DNA from: Candidatus Pelagibacter sp. | GTDB lineage: Bacteria > Pseudomonadota > Alphaproteobacteria > Pelagibacterales > Pelagibacteraceae | Assembly (NCBI GenBank): GCA_028225715.1 | Contig: JAOIXS010000011.1 | Span: 1 to 33,062 of the forward strand | Direction of reading: 5' to 3' | Length of the DNA stretch: 33,062 nucleotides | In this document: piece by piece, positions 1 through 8,082 of the stretch | Layout: each line of letters starts with the position of its first letter | Position numbering within the stretch: the stretch's first letter is position 1 | The notes under the pieces: generated by a model | What the model was told of the DNA's origin: nothing | Databases searched by the model: none | The model's input: the letters and a program-made list of their open reading frames with translations, nothing else | Translations under genes and position numbers: made by a program

Positions 1-1
1 T

Positions 2-1555
2 GGGTGTGTTTTGGCAAATAGATTGTCTGAAAACCCAAAAAATAAAGTTCTTTTAATTGAGGCTGGTGGCAAAGACAATTATCCATGGATTCATATTCCT
101 GTTGGGTATTTTAAAACCATGCACAATCCAGATGTTGATTGGTGTTATAATACAGAGCCTGATGAGACTATGAACAATAGATCCATAAGATATCCAAGAG
201 GTAAAACTTTGGGTGGCAGTTCTTCAATCAATGGTTTGCTCTATATGCGAGGTCAGGATAGAGATTATGATATATGGAGGCAATTAGGCAATAAAGGTTG
301 GAGTTGGTCAGATGTTTTACCATATTTTATTAAAGCTGAAAATCAAGAAAGAGGTGAAAATGAGTTCCATGGTGTTGGTGGTCCCTTATCAGTTTCAGAT
401 CAAAGAATACAACTACCACTTTTAAATGAATTCCAAAAAGCAGCTGAAGAATTTGGAGTTCCAAAAACTAAAGATTTTAATACAGGAGACAATCATGGAT
501 GTGGTTATTTTCAAGTAACTGAAAAAGATGGATTTAGATGTAGTGCTGCAGTTGGTTATCTTAACCCCATAAAGAAAAGACCTAATTTAAAAATAATTAT
601 AAAAGCTCATGTTAAGAAAATTAATTTTGAAAATAAAGTTGCTAAAGAGGTTGAGTACTGGATTGAAAATGAATTATTCACTGTAAACGCTAATAAAGAA
701 ATTATTTTATCTTCAGGAGCAATAGGTTCTCCACAATTACTACAAGTGTCTGGAGTTGGAAATTCAGATAAATTAAATGAACTAGGAATTGAAATGGTGC
801 ACGAATTAAAGGGTGTGGGTGAAAATTTACAAGACCATTTAATGTTTAGACCAATATATAAAATACAAAATATAAAATCTCTTAATAAAAAAATTAATAG
901 CTTATTCGGCAACTTGTTAATTGGATTAGAATATGTTTTTAATAGAAGTGGACCCATGACTATGGGTGCAAGTCAGATGTGTATGTTTGCTAAAAGTGAC
1001 CCATCACTAGAATTGCCTGATTTACAGTGGCATGTTCAACCAATGAGTATGGATACATTAGGGGCGACTAAGAACCATGAATTTCATGGTTTTACTCCGA
1101 CAGTTTCACAAATAAGACCCACTAGTAGAGGGCATATCAGTGTGACAGATAAAGATTCTAGAACTTATGCAAAAATAAAGATGAATTATCTATCAACTGA
1201 TGAAGATAGAAGAATAGCAGCAGCTGGTCTTAAGTTAACGAGAAAAATTGTTTTAGAATCTGAGACTTTCAAAAAATTTAGCCCAGAAGAATATCGTCCC
1301 GGAACTCATTTAACAGAAGATGAGGACATATTAAAAGCAGCAGCAGATTATGCTCAGACAATATTTCACCCAGTCGGAACATGTAAAATGGGTCAAGACG
1401 ATATGGCTGTTGTTGACGATCAGTTAAAAGTTCACGGAATAAAAAATTTAAGAGTGATTGATGCTTCTATAATGCCTAATATCACCTCTGGTAATACTAA
1501 TGCACCTACAATAATGATTGCAGAAAAAGGCGCTGATATGATACTAAGCAACTGA
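2..1555 (+). CDS. GMC family oxidoreductase (choline/alcohol dehydrogenase-like), 5' partial
   Basis: FAD-dependent glucose-methanol-choline oxidoreductase. The reading frame is open to the left edge (Gly-Cys-Val-Leu-Ala-Asn-Arg-Leu-Ser-Glu), which matches the stretch just after the N-terminal FAD-binding GxGxxG. The real start is therefore outside the window and the TTG at 11 is internal. Family signatures are visible: PRGKTLGGSSSINGLLYMRG near residue 60, GAIGSPQLLQVSG near 235, and the C-terminal HPVGTCKMG with the later NTNAPT, which carry the active-site His and Asn. The protein lacks an export signal as far as seen and is probably cytoplasmic or membrane-associated. Substrate cannot be told from sequence; choline, other alcohols and polyols are all used in this family. 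It ends in TGATG, sharing one base with the next gene, and heads a six-gene plus-strand stack. Family certain, substrate unknown. Confidence 0.93.
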   Translation, partial: GCVLANRLSENPKNKVLLIEAGGKDNYPWIHIPVGYFKTMHNPDVDWCYNTEPDETMNNRSIRYPRGKTLGGSSSINGLLYMRGQDRDYDIWRQLGNKGWSWSDVLPYFIKAENQERGENEFHGVGGPLSVSDQRIQLPLLNEFQKAAEEFGVPKTKDFNTGDNHGCGYFQVTEKDGFRCSAAVGYLNPIKKRPNLKIIIKAHVKKINFENKVAKEVEYWIENELFTVNANKEIILSSGAIGSPQLLQVSGVGNSDKLNELGIEMVHELKGVGENLQDHLMFRPIYKIQNIKSLNKKINSLFGNLLIGLEYVFNRSGPMTMGASQMCMFAKSDPSLELPDLQWHVQPMSMDTLGATKNHEFHGFTPTVSQIRPTSRGHISVTDKDSRTYAKIKMNYLSTDEDRRIAAAGLKLTRKIVLESETFKKFSPEEYRPGTHLTEDEDILKAAADYAQTIFHPVGTCKMGQDDMAVVDDQLKVHGIKNLRVIDASIMPNITSGNTNAPTIMIAEKGADMILSN

Positions 1556-2145
1556 TGTTTGCAGAATTATTCGGACCTGAGCAACTTGTAATCTTAGGTC
1601 AAATTATATTTATAGATTTAGTCTTAGCTGGAGATAATGCCATTATTATTGGAATGGTAGCTTCGAAATTTCCAGTGGAACAAAGAAAAAAAGTAATTTT
1701 TTGGGGGATAGGTGGTGCAGTAATTTTAAGAATTATCTTAACTATGCTAACTGCCTATTTATTACAAATAACTGGTTTAAGACTAATAGGTGGATTGCTT
1801 CTTCTTTACATAGTCTACAAACTCTACACGGATGTAATTAAAGGTCAGTCAATTGATGAAGACGTTAAGGTAGATAATTCAAGTTTCATGAAAGCTATTT
1901 GGACGGTTTTACTTGCTGATTTTACAATGAGTTTGGATAATGTTTTGGGTGTAGCTGGTGCTGCTGGCGATCACTATGTTCTTCTAATTTTTGGATTAGC
2001 TTTATCAATAATCCTTATGGCAACAGCTGCTACTATAATATCAAGATGGATTAACGAATATAAATGGATAGCATGGATTGGTTTAATTGCTATACTGGTT
2101 GTTGCAATCGAATTAATCTATACAGATTTAAAAATATTTATTTAA
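1555..2145 (+). CDS. TerC/YjbE family integral membrane protein
   Basis: A 196-residue inner-membrane protein with about six hydrophobic segments. The two family hallmarks are present: FIDLVLAGDNAIIIGM near residues 19-34 and the repeat-related DFTMSLDNVLGVAGA near 122-136. Their acidic residues inside the membrane (AGDNA, SLDNV) are thought to bind divalent metal. TerC-related proteins such as Alx and MeeF/MeeY act in manganese handling, including metalation of exported proteins. Length fits the short YjbE branch. The start codon overlaps the stop of the GMC gene by one base and the next gene begins directly after its stop, so it must be co-transcribed. Metal export is inferred from the family. 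Confidence 0.88.
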   Translation: MFAELFGPEQLVILGQIIFIDLVLAGDNAIIIGMVASKFPVEQRKKVIFWGIGGAVILRIILTMLTAYLLQITGLRLIGGLLLLYIVYKLYTDVIKGQSIDEDVKVDNSSFMKAIWTVLLADFTMSLDNVLGVAGAAGDHYVLLIFGLALSIILMATAATIISRWINEYKWIAWIGLIAILVVAIELIYTDLKIFI

Positions 2146-2904
2146 ATGTACTTACAAAAAATAAATCTTAAAAACAAATATGCTTTAGTTACTGGTGCTG
2201 GAAAAGGCTTGGGGAGAGCCTGTTCTATTGCACTTGCTGAAGCTGGAGCAACAATTATTGCATTAAGTAGAACTCAATCAGATCTTGATAAACTTGAAAA
2301 AGAAATAAAAAAGGTAAAAGGTAAAGTTATCAAAGTTAATTGTGATGTAATGAATTACAAAGAATTAAAAGAAAATCTAGATAAAATTAAAATCATAGAT
2401 GTTTTGGTTAATAATGCTGGTACAAATATTCCTGAACCCTTTGAAAAAATTAAACAAGAAAATATGAACTACTTAGTAGATTTAAACCTTAAAGCTGCTT
2501 TTAATGTTGCTCAATTAGTTGTTAAAAAAATGCTAAAAAATAAAAAAAGAGGTGGATCAATTATTAATATGTCCTCTCAACTTGGTCATGTTGGAATGGC
2601 TGGTAGAAACGTTTATAATATGACAAAATTTGGTATTGAAGGTTTAACTAAAGGTATGGGTGTTGAGCTTGCAAAAAACAATATTAGAGTAAATACAGTG
2701 GCACCTACTTTTGTTGCAACACCAATGGTTAAAAGATTTTTCAAAAACAAAGAATTTAAAAAACTAGCTTTAGGTAATATCCCCATGGGAAAATTAGCTA
2801 CAGAAAGTGATGTAGCAACAAGTGTTTGTTTTTTAGCTTCTTCAGCATCATCAATGGTTACGGCCACATCAATTTTAGTAGACGGTGGATGGACTGCAAA
2901 GTAA
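2146..2904 (+). CDS. SDR family NAD(P)-dependent oxidoreductase
   Basis: Classical short-chain dehydrogenase/reductase of 252 residues. The cofactor motif TGAGKGLG lies at residues 16-23, the NNAG motif at 89-92, the catalytic Ser at 143/144 and the Tyr-Lys pair in YNMTK at 157-161. The C-terminal VDGGWTAK is typical of gluconate 5-dehydrogenase or 2-deoxygluconate dehydrogenase-like members. No Asp stands at the end of strand 2; SRTQSD there suits NADP(H), though this is weak evidence. It starts at the base after the TerC stop with no room for a separate promoter. The substrate cannot be named. Confidence 0.9.
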   Translation: MYLQKINLKNKYALVTGAGKGLGRACSIALAEAGATIIALSRTQSDLDKLEKEIKKVKGKVIKVNCDVMNYKELKENLDKIKIIDVLVNNAGTNIPEPFEKIKQENMNYLVDLNLKAAFNVAQLVVKKMLKNKKRGGSIINMSSQLGHVGMAGRNVYNMTKFGIEGLTKGMGVELAKNNIRVNTVAPTFVATPMVKRFFKNKEFKKLALGNIPMGKLATESDVATSVCFLASSASSMVTATSILVDGGWTAK

Positions 2905-3689
2905 TATACAGACTCCTGTTATTAGTAGCATTATTTTTTTCAACGCAATCTTTTGCAATAGAATTTCAGGGAAAATTTATTCAAGGACATTACATTATTG
3001 GAAAAACAGAACCTGGTGCTTTAATCTTAGTAGATAAAAAAAAAGTTAAAGTCTCAAAGGATGGTTATTTTGCATTTGGGATCGAAAAAGATAGAAAGTT
3101 CGACATTACAATTACTGAAAACAATAACAAGATTGTAAAAAAAATTAAAAAAAGAAAATACAATATTCAAAAAATTGATGGTTTACCTAAAAAAAAGGTT
3201 ACACCCCCTGAAGAATTTTATGCAAGAATTAAAAAGGAAAATAAATTAATAGCTGATGCAAGAGAAATAGAAAGCGACTTACAGTTTTTTAAAGAAAAGT
3301 TTATTATACCAGTTGATGATGCAATAATTACTGGTGTTTATGGCAGTCAAAGAATTTTAAATGGCATACCTAAATGGCCCCATTACGGTTTAGATTTTGC
3401 TCAAAAAAAAGGTACACCTGTTAAGGCAATGAATAACGGTATTGTTACTCTTGCTGAAAAAGATTTATTTTATACGGGTGCAACTTTGATATTTGACCAT
3501 GGTCATGGAATTTCAACTCTCTACATGCATATGGATGAAATTTTTGTAAATATAGGTGATCATGTAAAAAAGGGAGACATCATCGCAACAGTTGGTTCAT
3601 CAGGTAGATCAACTGGTCCCCACCTTGATGTAAGACTTAATTGGTTTGGCACTAGACTAGATCCTGCAACTATACTAAACATTCAATAA
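2889..3689 (+). CDS. Exported M23 (LytM-type) peptidase-like protein
   Basis: About 266 residues if started at the ATG at 2889. This start is preferred over the longer frame from 2826 because it gives a clean signal peptide (YRLLLLVALFFSTQSFA) and leaves only a 16-base overlap with the SDR gene. After the signal comes a small beta-rich region, then a C-terminal LytM/M23 domain: HYGLDFA supplies the first His and Asp of the zinc site, and YMHM the catalytic-side His. The last motif reads GPHLD rather than the usual HLH, so the final zinc-ligand position is Asp. From memory this HLD form also occurs in other proteobacterial M23 proteins. Likely role is periplasmic peptidoglycan endopeptidase or amidase activator. 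Confidence 0.87.
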   Translation: MDCKVIYRLLLLVALFFSTQSFAIEFQGKFIQGHYIIGKTEPGALILVDKKKVKVSKDGYFAFGIEKDRKFDITITENNNKIVKKIKKRKYNIQKIDGLPKKKVTPPEEFYARIKKENKLIADAREIESDLQFFKEKFIIPVDDAIITGVYGSQRILNGIPKWPHYGLDFAQKKGTPVKAMNNGIVTLAEKDLFYTGATLIFDHGHGISTLYMHMDEIFVNIGDHVKKGDIIATVGSSGRSTGPHLDVRLNWFGTRLDPATILNIQ

Positions 3690-4465
3690 TGAATAAAACC
3701 TTATTAGAAAAGACAGCAGATAAATTAGTTAATGCTTTTGTTAAAAATAAAATAATTGCACCTCTTCCAGCTAAATTTACAAAAAAATTAAGTGAAGCTC
3801 AAAAGCTAAGAAAATTATGTGAGAGTAAAGTTAAAGATCCAATAGTTGGATTTAAAGCAGCAGGAACAGGTATACCTGTCATGAAAAAACTTAAAGAAAA
3901 GAAACCTTTCTATGCTGCAATCTTTAAAAAGAATTTTATAAAAAGTGGAAAAAAAGTAAAAATTAATAAGTCTACTTTAGGTATTGAGCTTGAAGTTTGT
4001 TACCTAATTAAGAAAAACTTTTTCGCATCCAAAGGGTCAGTTACTATGAAAAATGTAACAAAGTATATTTCACATATGGCTCCTTGTATTGAAGTCATTG
4101 GTTATAGACAAAAGAAAAAAGGTATAACTAGTTTTGGTGATTTGTGTAGTGATTTTGGTGCTAACGTTAAGTTTTTGATTGGACAAAAGAAGAAATTCAA
4201 AAAAATTAAAATTGGAAACTTAAAGACAAATATTACTAATAAAAAAAATGGGCAAAGTGTTAATGGAAATACAAATACTGTTTACATAAATCCACTTAAT
4301 TCACTTAGATTTGTTTTAAATGAATTAAAAAAAGATAAAGTAAATCTTGATAAAGATTTTTATGTATTCACTGGATCAACTGTTGGGGTTGTGCCAATTT
4401 TAGGTAAAGGTCTTTACACTGGAAAAGTAGATCAACTTGGATCTGCCAAAGCAATTATTCATTAA
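3689..4465 (+). CDS. 2-keto-4-pentenoate hydratase / FAH family protein (MhpD-like)
   Basis: 258 residues, the usual length of MhpD-type hydratases and 4-oxalocrotonate decarboxylases in the fumarylacetoacetate hydrolase superfamily. GFKAAGTGIPVM near residue 54, GIELEVCYLI with the metal-binding Glu-x-Glu near 98, CIEVIGYRQ near 131 and DFGANVKFLIG near 150 are in family order. The C-terminal FTGSTVGVVPILGKG is the Gly-rich loop of the hydratase branch. The N-terminal third is very Lys-rich. These enzymes act on 2-hydroxy-dienoates from ring cleavage, but no ring-cleavage gene is nearby, so the substrate is open. The start overlaps the M23 stop by one base (TAATG). Confidence 0.85.
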   Translation: MNKTLLEKTADKLVNAFVKNKIIAPLPAKFTKKLSEAQKLRKLCESKVKDPIVGFKAAGTGIPVMKKLKEKKPFYAAIFKKNFIKSGKKVKINKSTLGIELEVCYLIKKNFFASKGSVTMKNVTKYISHMAPCIEVIGYRQKKKGITSFGDLCSDFGANVKFLIGQKKKFKKIKIGNLKTNITNKKNGQSVNGNTNTVYINPLNSLRFVLNELKKDKVNLDKDFYVFTGSTVGVVPILGKGLYTGKVDQLGSAKAIIH

Positions 4466-4482
4466 TTTTTAAAAATTTATTA

Positions 4483-5634
4483 ATGGCGTTACACTTTAGT
4501 AAACAAGAATTTGAAAAAAGAAAACTAGCAACATTAAAGTCTATGAAAGAGCAAAATCTTGATGCTTTTTTAATGTTCAGGCAAGAGTCTATGTTTTGGC
4601 TTACTGGCTACGACACTTTTGGCTATGTTTTTTTTCAAACATTAATATTAGACCAGAAAGGAAATATTATTCTTTTAACAAGAGCTCCAGATTTAAGACA
4701 GGCTCAAAACACCTCAAATATTGAAGATATAAGAATTTGGGTAGATAAAGACCAGTCTAATCCAACAGATGATCTTAAAATCATCTTAAATGAACTAAAT
4801 TTAAATGATAAAAAAATTGGTATTGAGTATGAAGCTTACGGTATGACAGGTCGTAATGCTTTAAGACTCAATAATTCACTAGAAGGCTATTGTGAAGTAG
4901 AAGATCAATCTGAATTAATTACCAAACATAGAGTTATTAAATCTCAAGAAGAAATTGTTTATGTAAAAAAAGCTGCAGAACTTGCCGATCTAGGTCTTGA
5001 TGAAGCGTGGAAATATGCAAAAGCTGGTGCTAGCGAGGCAAAAATTTTGGCTGAAATGCAAAGAGTTGTTTTAGAGGGTGGTGGTGATTATCCAGCGAAT
5101 GAATATATAATTGGATCAGGACACAATGCATTACTGTGTAGATATCAATCAGAAAAAAGAATTTTGTCAGATACCGATCAGTTAACTATTGAATGGGCTG
5201 GAACTTATAAACATTATCATTCAGCAATGTTTAGGACTATCCCCATTGGTAAAGCTGATCCAAAACATATTAAGATGCACGAGGCCTGTGTTGAAGCTTT
5301 AAATAATTGTGCAAAGACTTTAATACCTGGAAAAACTGCTGGAGATGTATTTGATATACACGCAAAAACTTTTGATGACCTTGGATACAATAAAGCAAGA
5401 ATGAATGCTTGTGGTTATTCATTAGGTTCAACCTTCTCTCCCAACTGGATGGACTGGCCAATGTTATACACAGGTAATCCTTATGTAATAACTCCTGGTA
5501 ATGTCTTCTTTATGCATATGATCCTAATGGATTCAGACAGCAATCTAGCCATGAATTTAGGAGAAACCTATCTTGTGACAGAGAATGGTAACGAAAGATT
5601 AGGTAAGCAAAAACTGGATTTAGTTGTACTTTAG
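4483..5634 (+). CDS. M24 'pita-bread' family protein, creatinase/ectoine hydrolase (DoeA)-like
   Basis: 383 residues with a creatinase N-terminal domain (about 1-150) and a C-terminal M24 domain. The five metal ligands of the aminopeptidases are not conserved: the usual first Asp is Glu237 in TIEWAG, the second is Ala248 in HSAMFRT, and the GHG-type His is Tyr312 in CGYSLG. This suggests metal-independent C-N hydrolysis, as in creatinase, rather than Xaa-Pro peptidase activity. The motif NWMDWPM near 321 recalls creatinase-like and ectoine hydrolase (DoeA/EutD) sequences. It is the last gene of the plus-strand stack, 17 bases after the hydratase, and converges on the aminotransferase at 5665. 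Automated pipelines may call it Xaa-Pro dipeptidase. Fold is confident, substrate is not. Confidence 0.82.
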   Translation: MALHFSKQEFEKRKLATLKSMKEQNLDAFLMFRQESMFWLTGYDTFGYVFFQTLILDQKGNIILLTRAPDLRQAQNTSNIEDIRIWVDKDQSNPTDDLKIILNELNLNDKKIGIEYEAYGMTGRNALRLNNSLEGYCEVEDQSELITKHRVIKSQEEIVYVKKAAELADLGLDEAWKYAKAGASEAKILAEMQRVVLEGGGDYPANEYIIGSGHNALLCRYQSEKRILSDTDQLTIEWAGTYKHYHSAMFRTIPIGKADPKHIKMHEACVEALNNCAKTLIPGKTAGDVFDIHAKTFDDLGYNKARMNACGYSLGSTFSPNWMDWPMLYTGNPYVITPGNVFFMHMILMDSDSNLAMNLGETYLVTENGNERLGKQKLDLVVL

Positions 5635-5664
5635 GCCTCTATCATCAAGTCATGCTATAAAATC

Positions 5665-6570
5665 CTATAACAATATGTCCTTTACGGATGTACTCCACAC
5701 AGGATCTGAATGTTTGTCCCAATAGAGTTTGTGAATATTTCTTGTAACATCACCTACTGTTCCTTGTTTAATATTTTCCCCACTTACTTTTGTTATTGGC
5801 ATTACACCTCCTGCTGTTGAGGTGGCAAATAATTCTTTAGATGATTTTAACATTTCAATAGTTATAGATCTTTTATTAACGTTGATATTTAGTTCTTTTG
5901 CTAAATCAAAAACTGTTTGTCTTGTGACACCTTCTAATACTCCATGGTCTGGTGTATTAATTCCATTTTCATCAACAGAAAAAATATTAAAGCCTGGGCC
6001 TTCAGATATATTGTTATCCTTATCTACCAATAAAGCAGTATGATGTCCTCTGTCGTACGCATCAAGCATACCCGTAACTAAATCCATCCAATGATAATTT
6101 TTAATAGTTGGATCTACTGAACTTGGAGGAATTCTTGTTATATCAGTCAAATATACATCTAATCCTTTTTCAAAATCTTCTGGCCTAAGTATCCAGCCAA
6201 ATGGTACTGCAAAAGCCATAAAGCGTGGTGTCGCTTTACGAGGATCTCTAACAAAATTTGGAGACATTCCTCTTGTTTGGATCATTTCAACATAAGAATC
6301 TTCAAGCGAAGCTTCTTTAACACAGCCTGCTAATATTCTTTTTATTTTTTCACGACTAAATCTACATGGCATTCTGAGTTTTTCTGTTGATTTAAAGAAA
6401 CGATCAATATGTTTATCTAATTGAAAAAATCTACCCTTCCAAACATGGACAACATCATATGTTGCATCAGATCTTAAAAAACCCCAATCTAAAATAGGAA
6501 TTTTTGCTTCAGAAAGTTGAATGAATTCCTCATTCATCCATGCTGATCCTTTTGGAAAAATATCACTCAT
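5665..6570 (-). CDS. Class IV PLP aminotransferase, (R)-selective amine transaminase-like
   Basis: A fold-type IV aminotransferase of 301 residues. The PLP-binding Lys is K157 in DPTIKNYHWMDL, and ISEGPGFNI carries the conserved Glu contacting the PLP ring nitrogen. DHGVLEGVTRQTVFDLA and TSTAGGVMPIT form the phosphate-binding C-terminal half. Several blocks (IPILDWGF-RSD-TYDVVHVWKGRFF, DPTIKN, TAGGVMPIT and the Trp/Tyr-x-x-H-DP tail) look much closer to fungal and proteobacterial (R)-amine transaminases than to IlvE or D-alanine aminotransferase; this is from memory. It is the last gene of a minus-strand unit that includes the 55-aa membrane protein and the SAF-domain dehydrogenase. Likely cytoplasmic. 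Confidence 0.87.
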   Translation of the reverse strand: MSDIFPKGSAWMNEEFIQLSEAKIPILDWGFLRSDATYDVVHVWKGRFFQLDKHIDRFFKSTEKLRMPCRFSREKIKRILAGCVKEASLEDSYVEMIQTRGMSPNFVRDPRKATPRFMAFAVPFGWILRPEDFEKGLDVYLTDITRIPPSSVDPTIKNYHWMDLVTGMLDAYDRGHHTALLVDKDNNISEGPGFNIFSVDENGINTPDHGVLEGVTRQTVFDLAKELNINVNKRSITIEMLKSSKELFATSTAGGVMPITKVSGENIKQGTVGDVTRNIHKLYWDKHSDPVWSTSVKDILL

Positions 6571-6607
6571 GAATTAAGATCTCTAAAAAAAATTTCATTA
6601 ATTAAAT

Positions 6608-6775
6608 TCATCCATAATTGATTAATAAAGTTATTATAGCGATAGTTATTAACACAGCACTCACAATAATATAATTAAGCTTAATATTAAATTTCTTGAA
6701 TACTGTTTCAGTAATTTTTTCCCAGAATACTACAATGAAGAGGACAATTATAGCTGGCAGAATAAATTTGATCAT
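6608..6775 (-). CDS. Small membrane protein, 55 aa (unlisted)
   Basis: Found by translating the gap between the aminotransferase and the SAF-domain gene. The ATG at 6775 directly follows the TAA of the upstream gene (6776-6778), so the two abut with no gap. The 55 residues hold two hydrophobic stretches, about 3-17 (KFILPAIIVLFIVVFW) and 37-52 (IVSAVLITIAIITLLI), separated by a charged loop EKITETVFKKFNIK. This fits a two-helix hairpin in the inner membrane. I do not recognise the family. The exact abutment and the helix-loop-helix pattern support a real gene over a chance frame; no ribosome-binding site is obvious. Confidence 0.62.
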   Translation of the reverse strand: MIKFILPAIIVLFIVVFWEKITETVFKKFNIKLNYIIVSAVLITIAIITLLINYG

Positions 6776-8068
6776 TTAAATTAAATCATATTGATATTGT
6801 CTAGCTTTAACAACATCTTCTGGAAGGTTTAACTCCACATCATCTAATCTTATAGATTGATCTATATTAATATCTTTCTTAACTATTGCCCCATCTGTTA
6901 AACCAAGAGGTAAAATTTTTTCATCTTTTGATTTTTTAGAAGTAATTAGCTTTCCTCTAGCACAAAAACCACCCTCACCGTCTAATCGATCTCCTACTTT
7001 TAAATCTTTTTTTGCGTAAGCTGCAACATCAGCATTATAATTTATAGTTTGCCCTGTTGCTTTTTGATCAAGTGCAATTGCATATATTGATTGAGCAAGT
7101 TCTAAGCCAATATAGTGGTATGGCCTCCATATAGCTGAATAACTGCCAGACACGTCAGTGACCATTCCATAATCTTTAAAACAATTTTTGACATATTGGT
7201 TTTGAGCTTTAATTACTATGTACACACCCCATCTAAGATCATTTGGAATATCTTTTTGATTTAAATCAATACTGGATATCACCTCTACTTGACCTTGATA
7301 GTCAATTAATCCCCCTTCTTCTTTTGGAATTAATTTTTTAGCAATGTCATACACGCCAACAGGTGGAAAAGTTAATCCATTACTTGGACATTTTAAATTT
7401 GAAGCATTGCTCACAGCACACATTTCAATTGCAGATTTATCTCCACATAAAAAACTATTAAACATTTTAGGATTCATGCCAGATTCAATTTCAGCACGTT
7501 CTTTGCTTAAACCATAGTGACCCCAAACCGTATCTGGTGTTGAGTATTCAAAATCAGGATGGTACTTAGTTCCTTTTCCTGCGCAAACAACTGAGAAACC
7601 ATTTAACTGTGCCCATTCAATTTGTTCCATAATTAATGAAGGTTGATCACCATAAGCCATTGAACAAATAACATTATTTTCTTTTGCAAGATCAGCAAGG
7701 TATTTTCCACATGTAACATCAGCTTCAACATTCACTAATATAATGTGTCTCTTGTTTTTTATAATTTTAATTGCATGAACTGTTCCAACGATTGGATTTC
7801 CCGTAGCTTCTATAAAAACTTCAACGTCTCTTTCTATTGCTTCATCTAAAGAAGTAACAAAATTTATCTTATTAACTGTCTCATTACTTAAACCGCTCTT
7901 GAGACAATTTTTTTTTGCATTATCAATATTAATGTCAACGATAGTATCAATTATAATTTTTTGTAATTGATTGTATTGAGCAAGAAACATGCTTACAAAT
8001 TTTCCACATCCGATGAATGCAACTTTTATCGGTTTCTCTCTAGATTGTAGTTTCGTATTTAAAAACAT
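6776..8068 (-). CDS. Homoserine dehydrogenase-like oxidoreductase with C-terminal SAF domain
   Basis: 430 residues. The N-terminal third is a Rossmann domain opening with VAFIGCGKFVSMF at 16-28, where the usual GxGxxG is reduced to a GCGKF turn, followed by ATGNPIVGT and VNVEADVTCG typical of homoserine dehydrogenase-like proteins. The C-terminal part, from about residue 350, reads as an SAF domain (AKKDLKVGDRLDGEGG, then LPLGLTDGAIVKKDI). This architecture is the 'predicted homoserine dehydrogenase with SAF domain' group (COG4091), whose members have been linked to sugar and polyol breakdown; no single reaction can be assigned. It lies 14 bases after the tesA stop and abuts the 55-aa membrane gene. 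Confidence 0.82.
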   Translation of the reverse strand: MFLNTKLQSREKPIKVAFIGCGKFVSMFLAQYNQLQKIIIDTIVDINIDNAKKNCLKSGLSNETVNKINFVTSLDEAIERDVEVFIEATGNPIVGTVHAIKIIKNKRHIILVNVEADVTCGKYLADLAKENNVICSMAYGDQPSLIMEQIEWAQLNGFSVVCAGKGTKYHPDFEYSTPDTVWGHYGLSKERAEIESGMNPKMFNSFLCGDKSAIEMCAVSNASNLKCPSNGLTFPPVGVYDIAKKLIPKEEGGLIDYQGQVEVISSIDLNQKDIPNDLRWGVYIVIKAQNQYVKNCFKDYGMVTDVSGSYSAIWRPYHYIGLELAQSIYAIALDQKATGQTINYNADVAAYAKKDLKVGDRLDGEGGFCARGKLITSKKSKDEKILPLGLTDGAIVKKDINIDQSIRLDDVELNLPEDVVKARQYQYDLI

Positions 8069-8082
8069 TTATTCACGATATA

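Noticed and set aside
607..957. 116-residue open frame on the minus strand
   Set aside because: Lies wholly inside the well-supported GMC gene; no family motifs, so a shadow frame.
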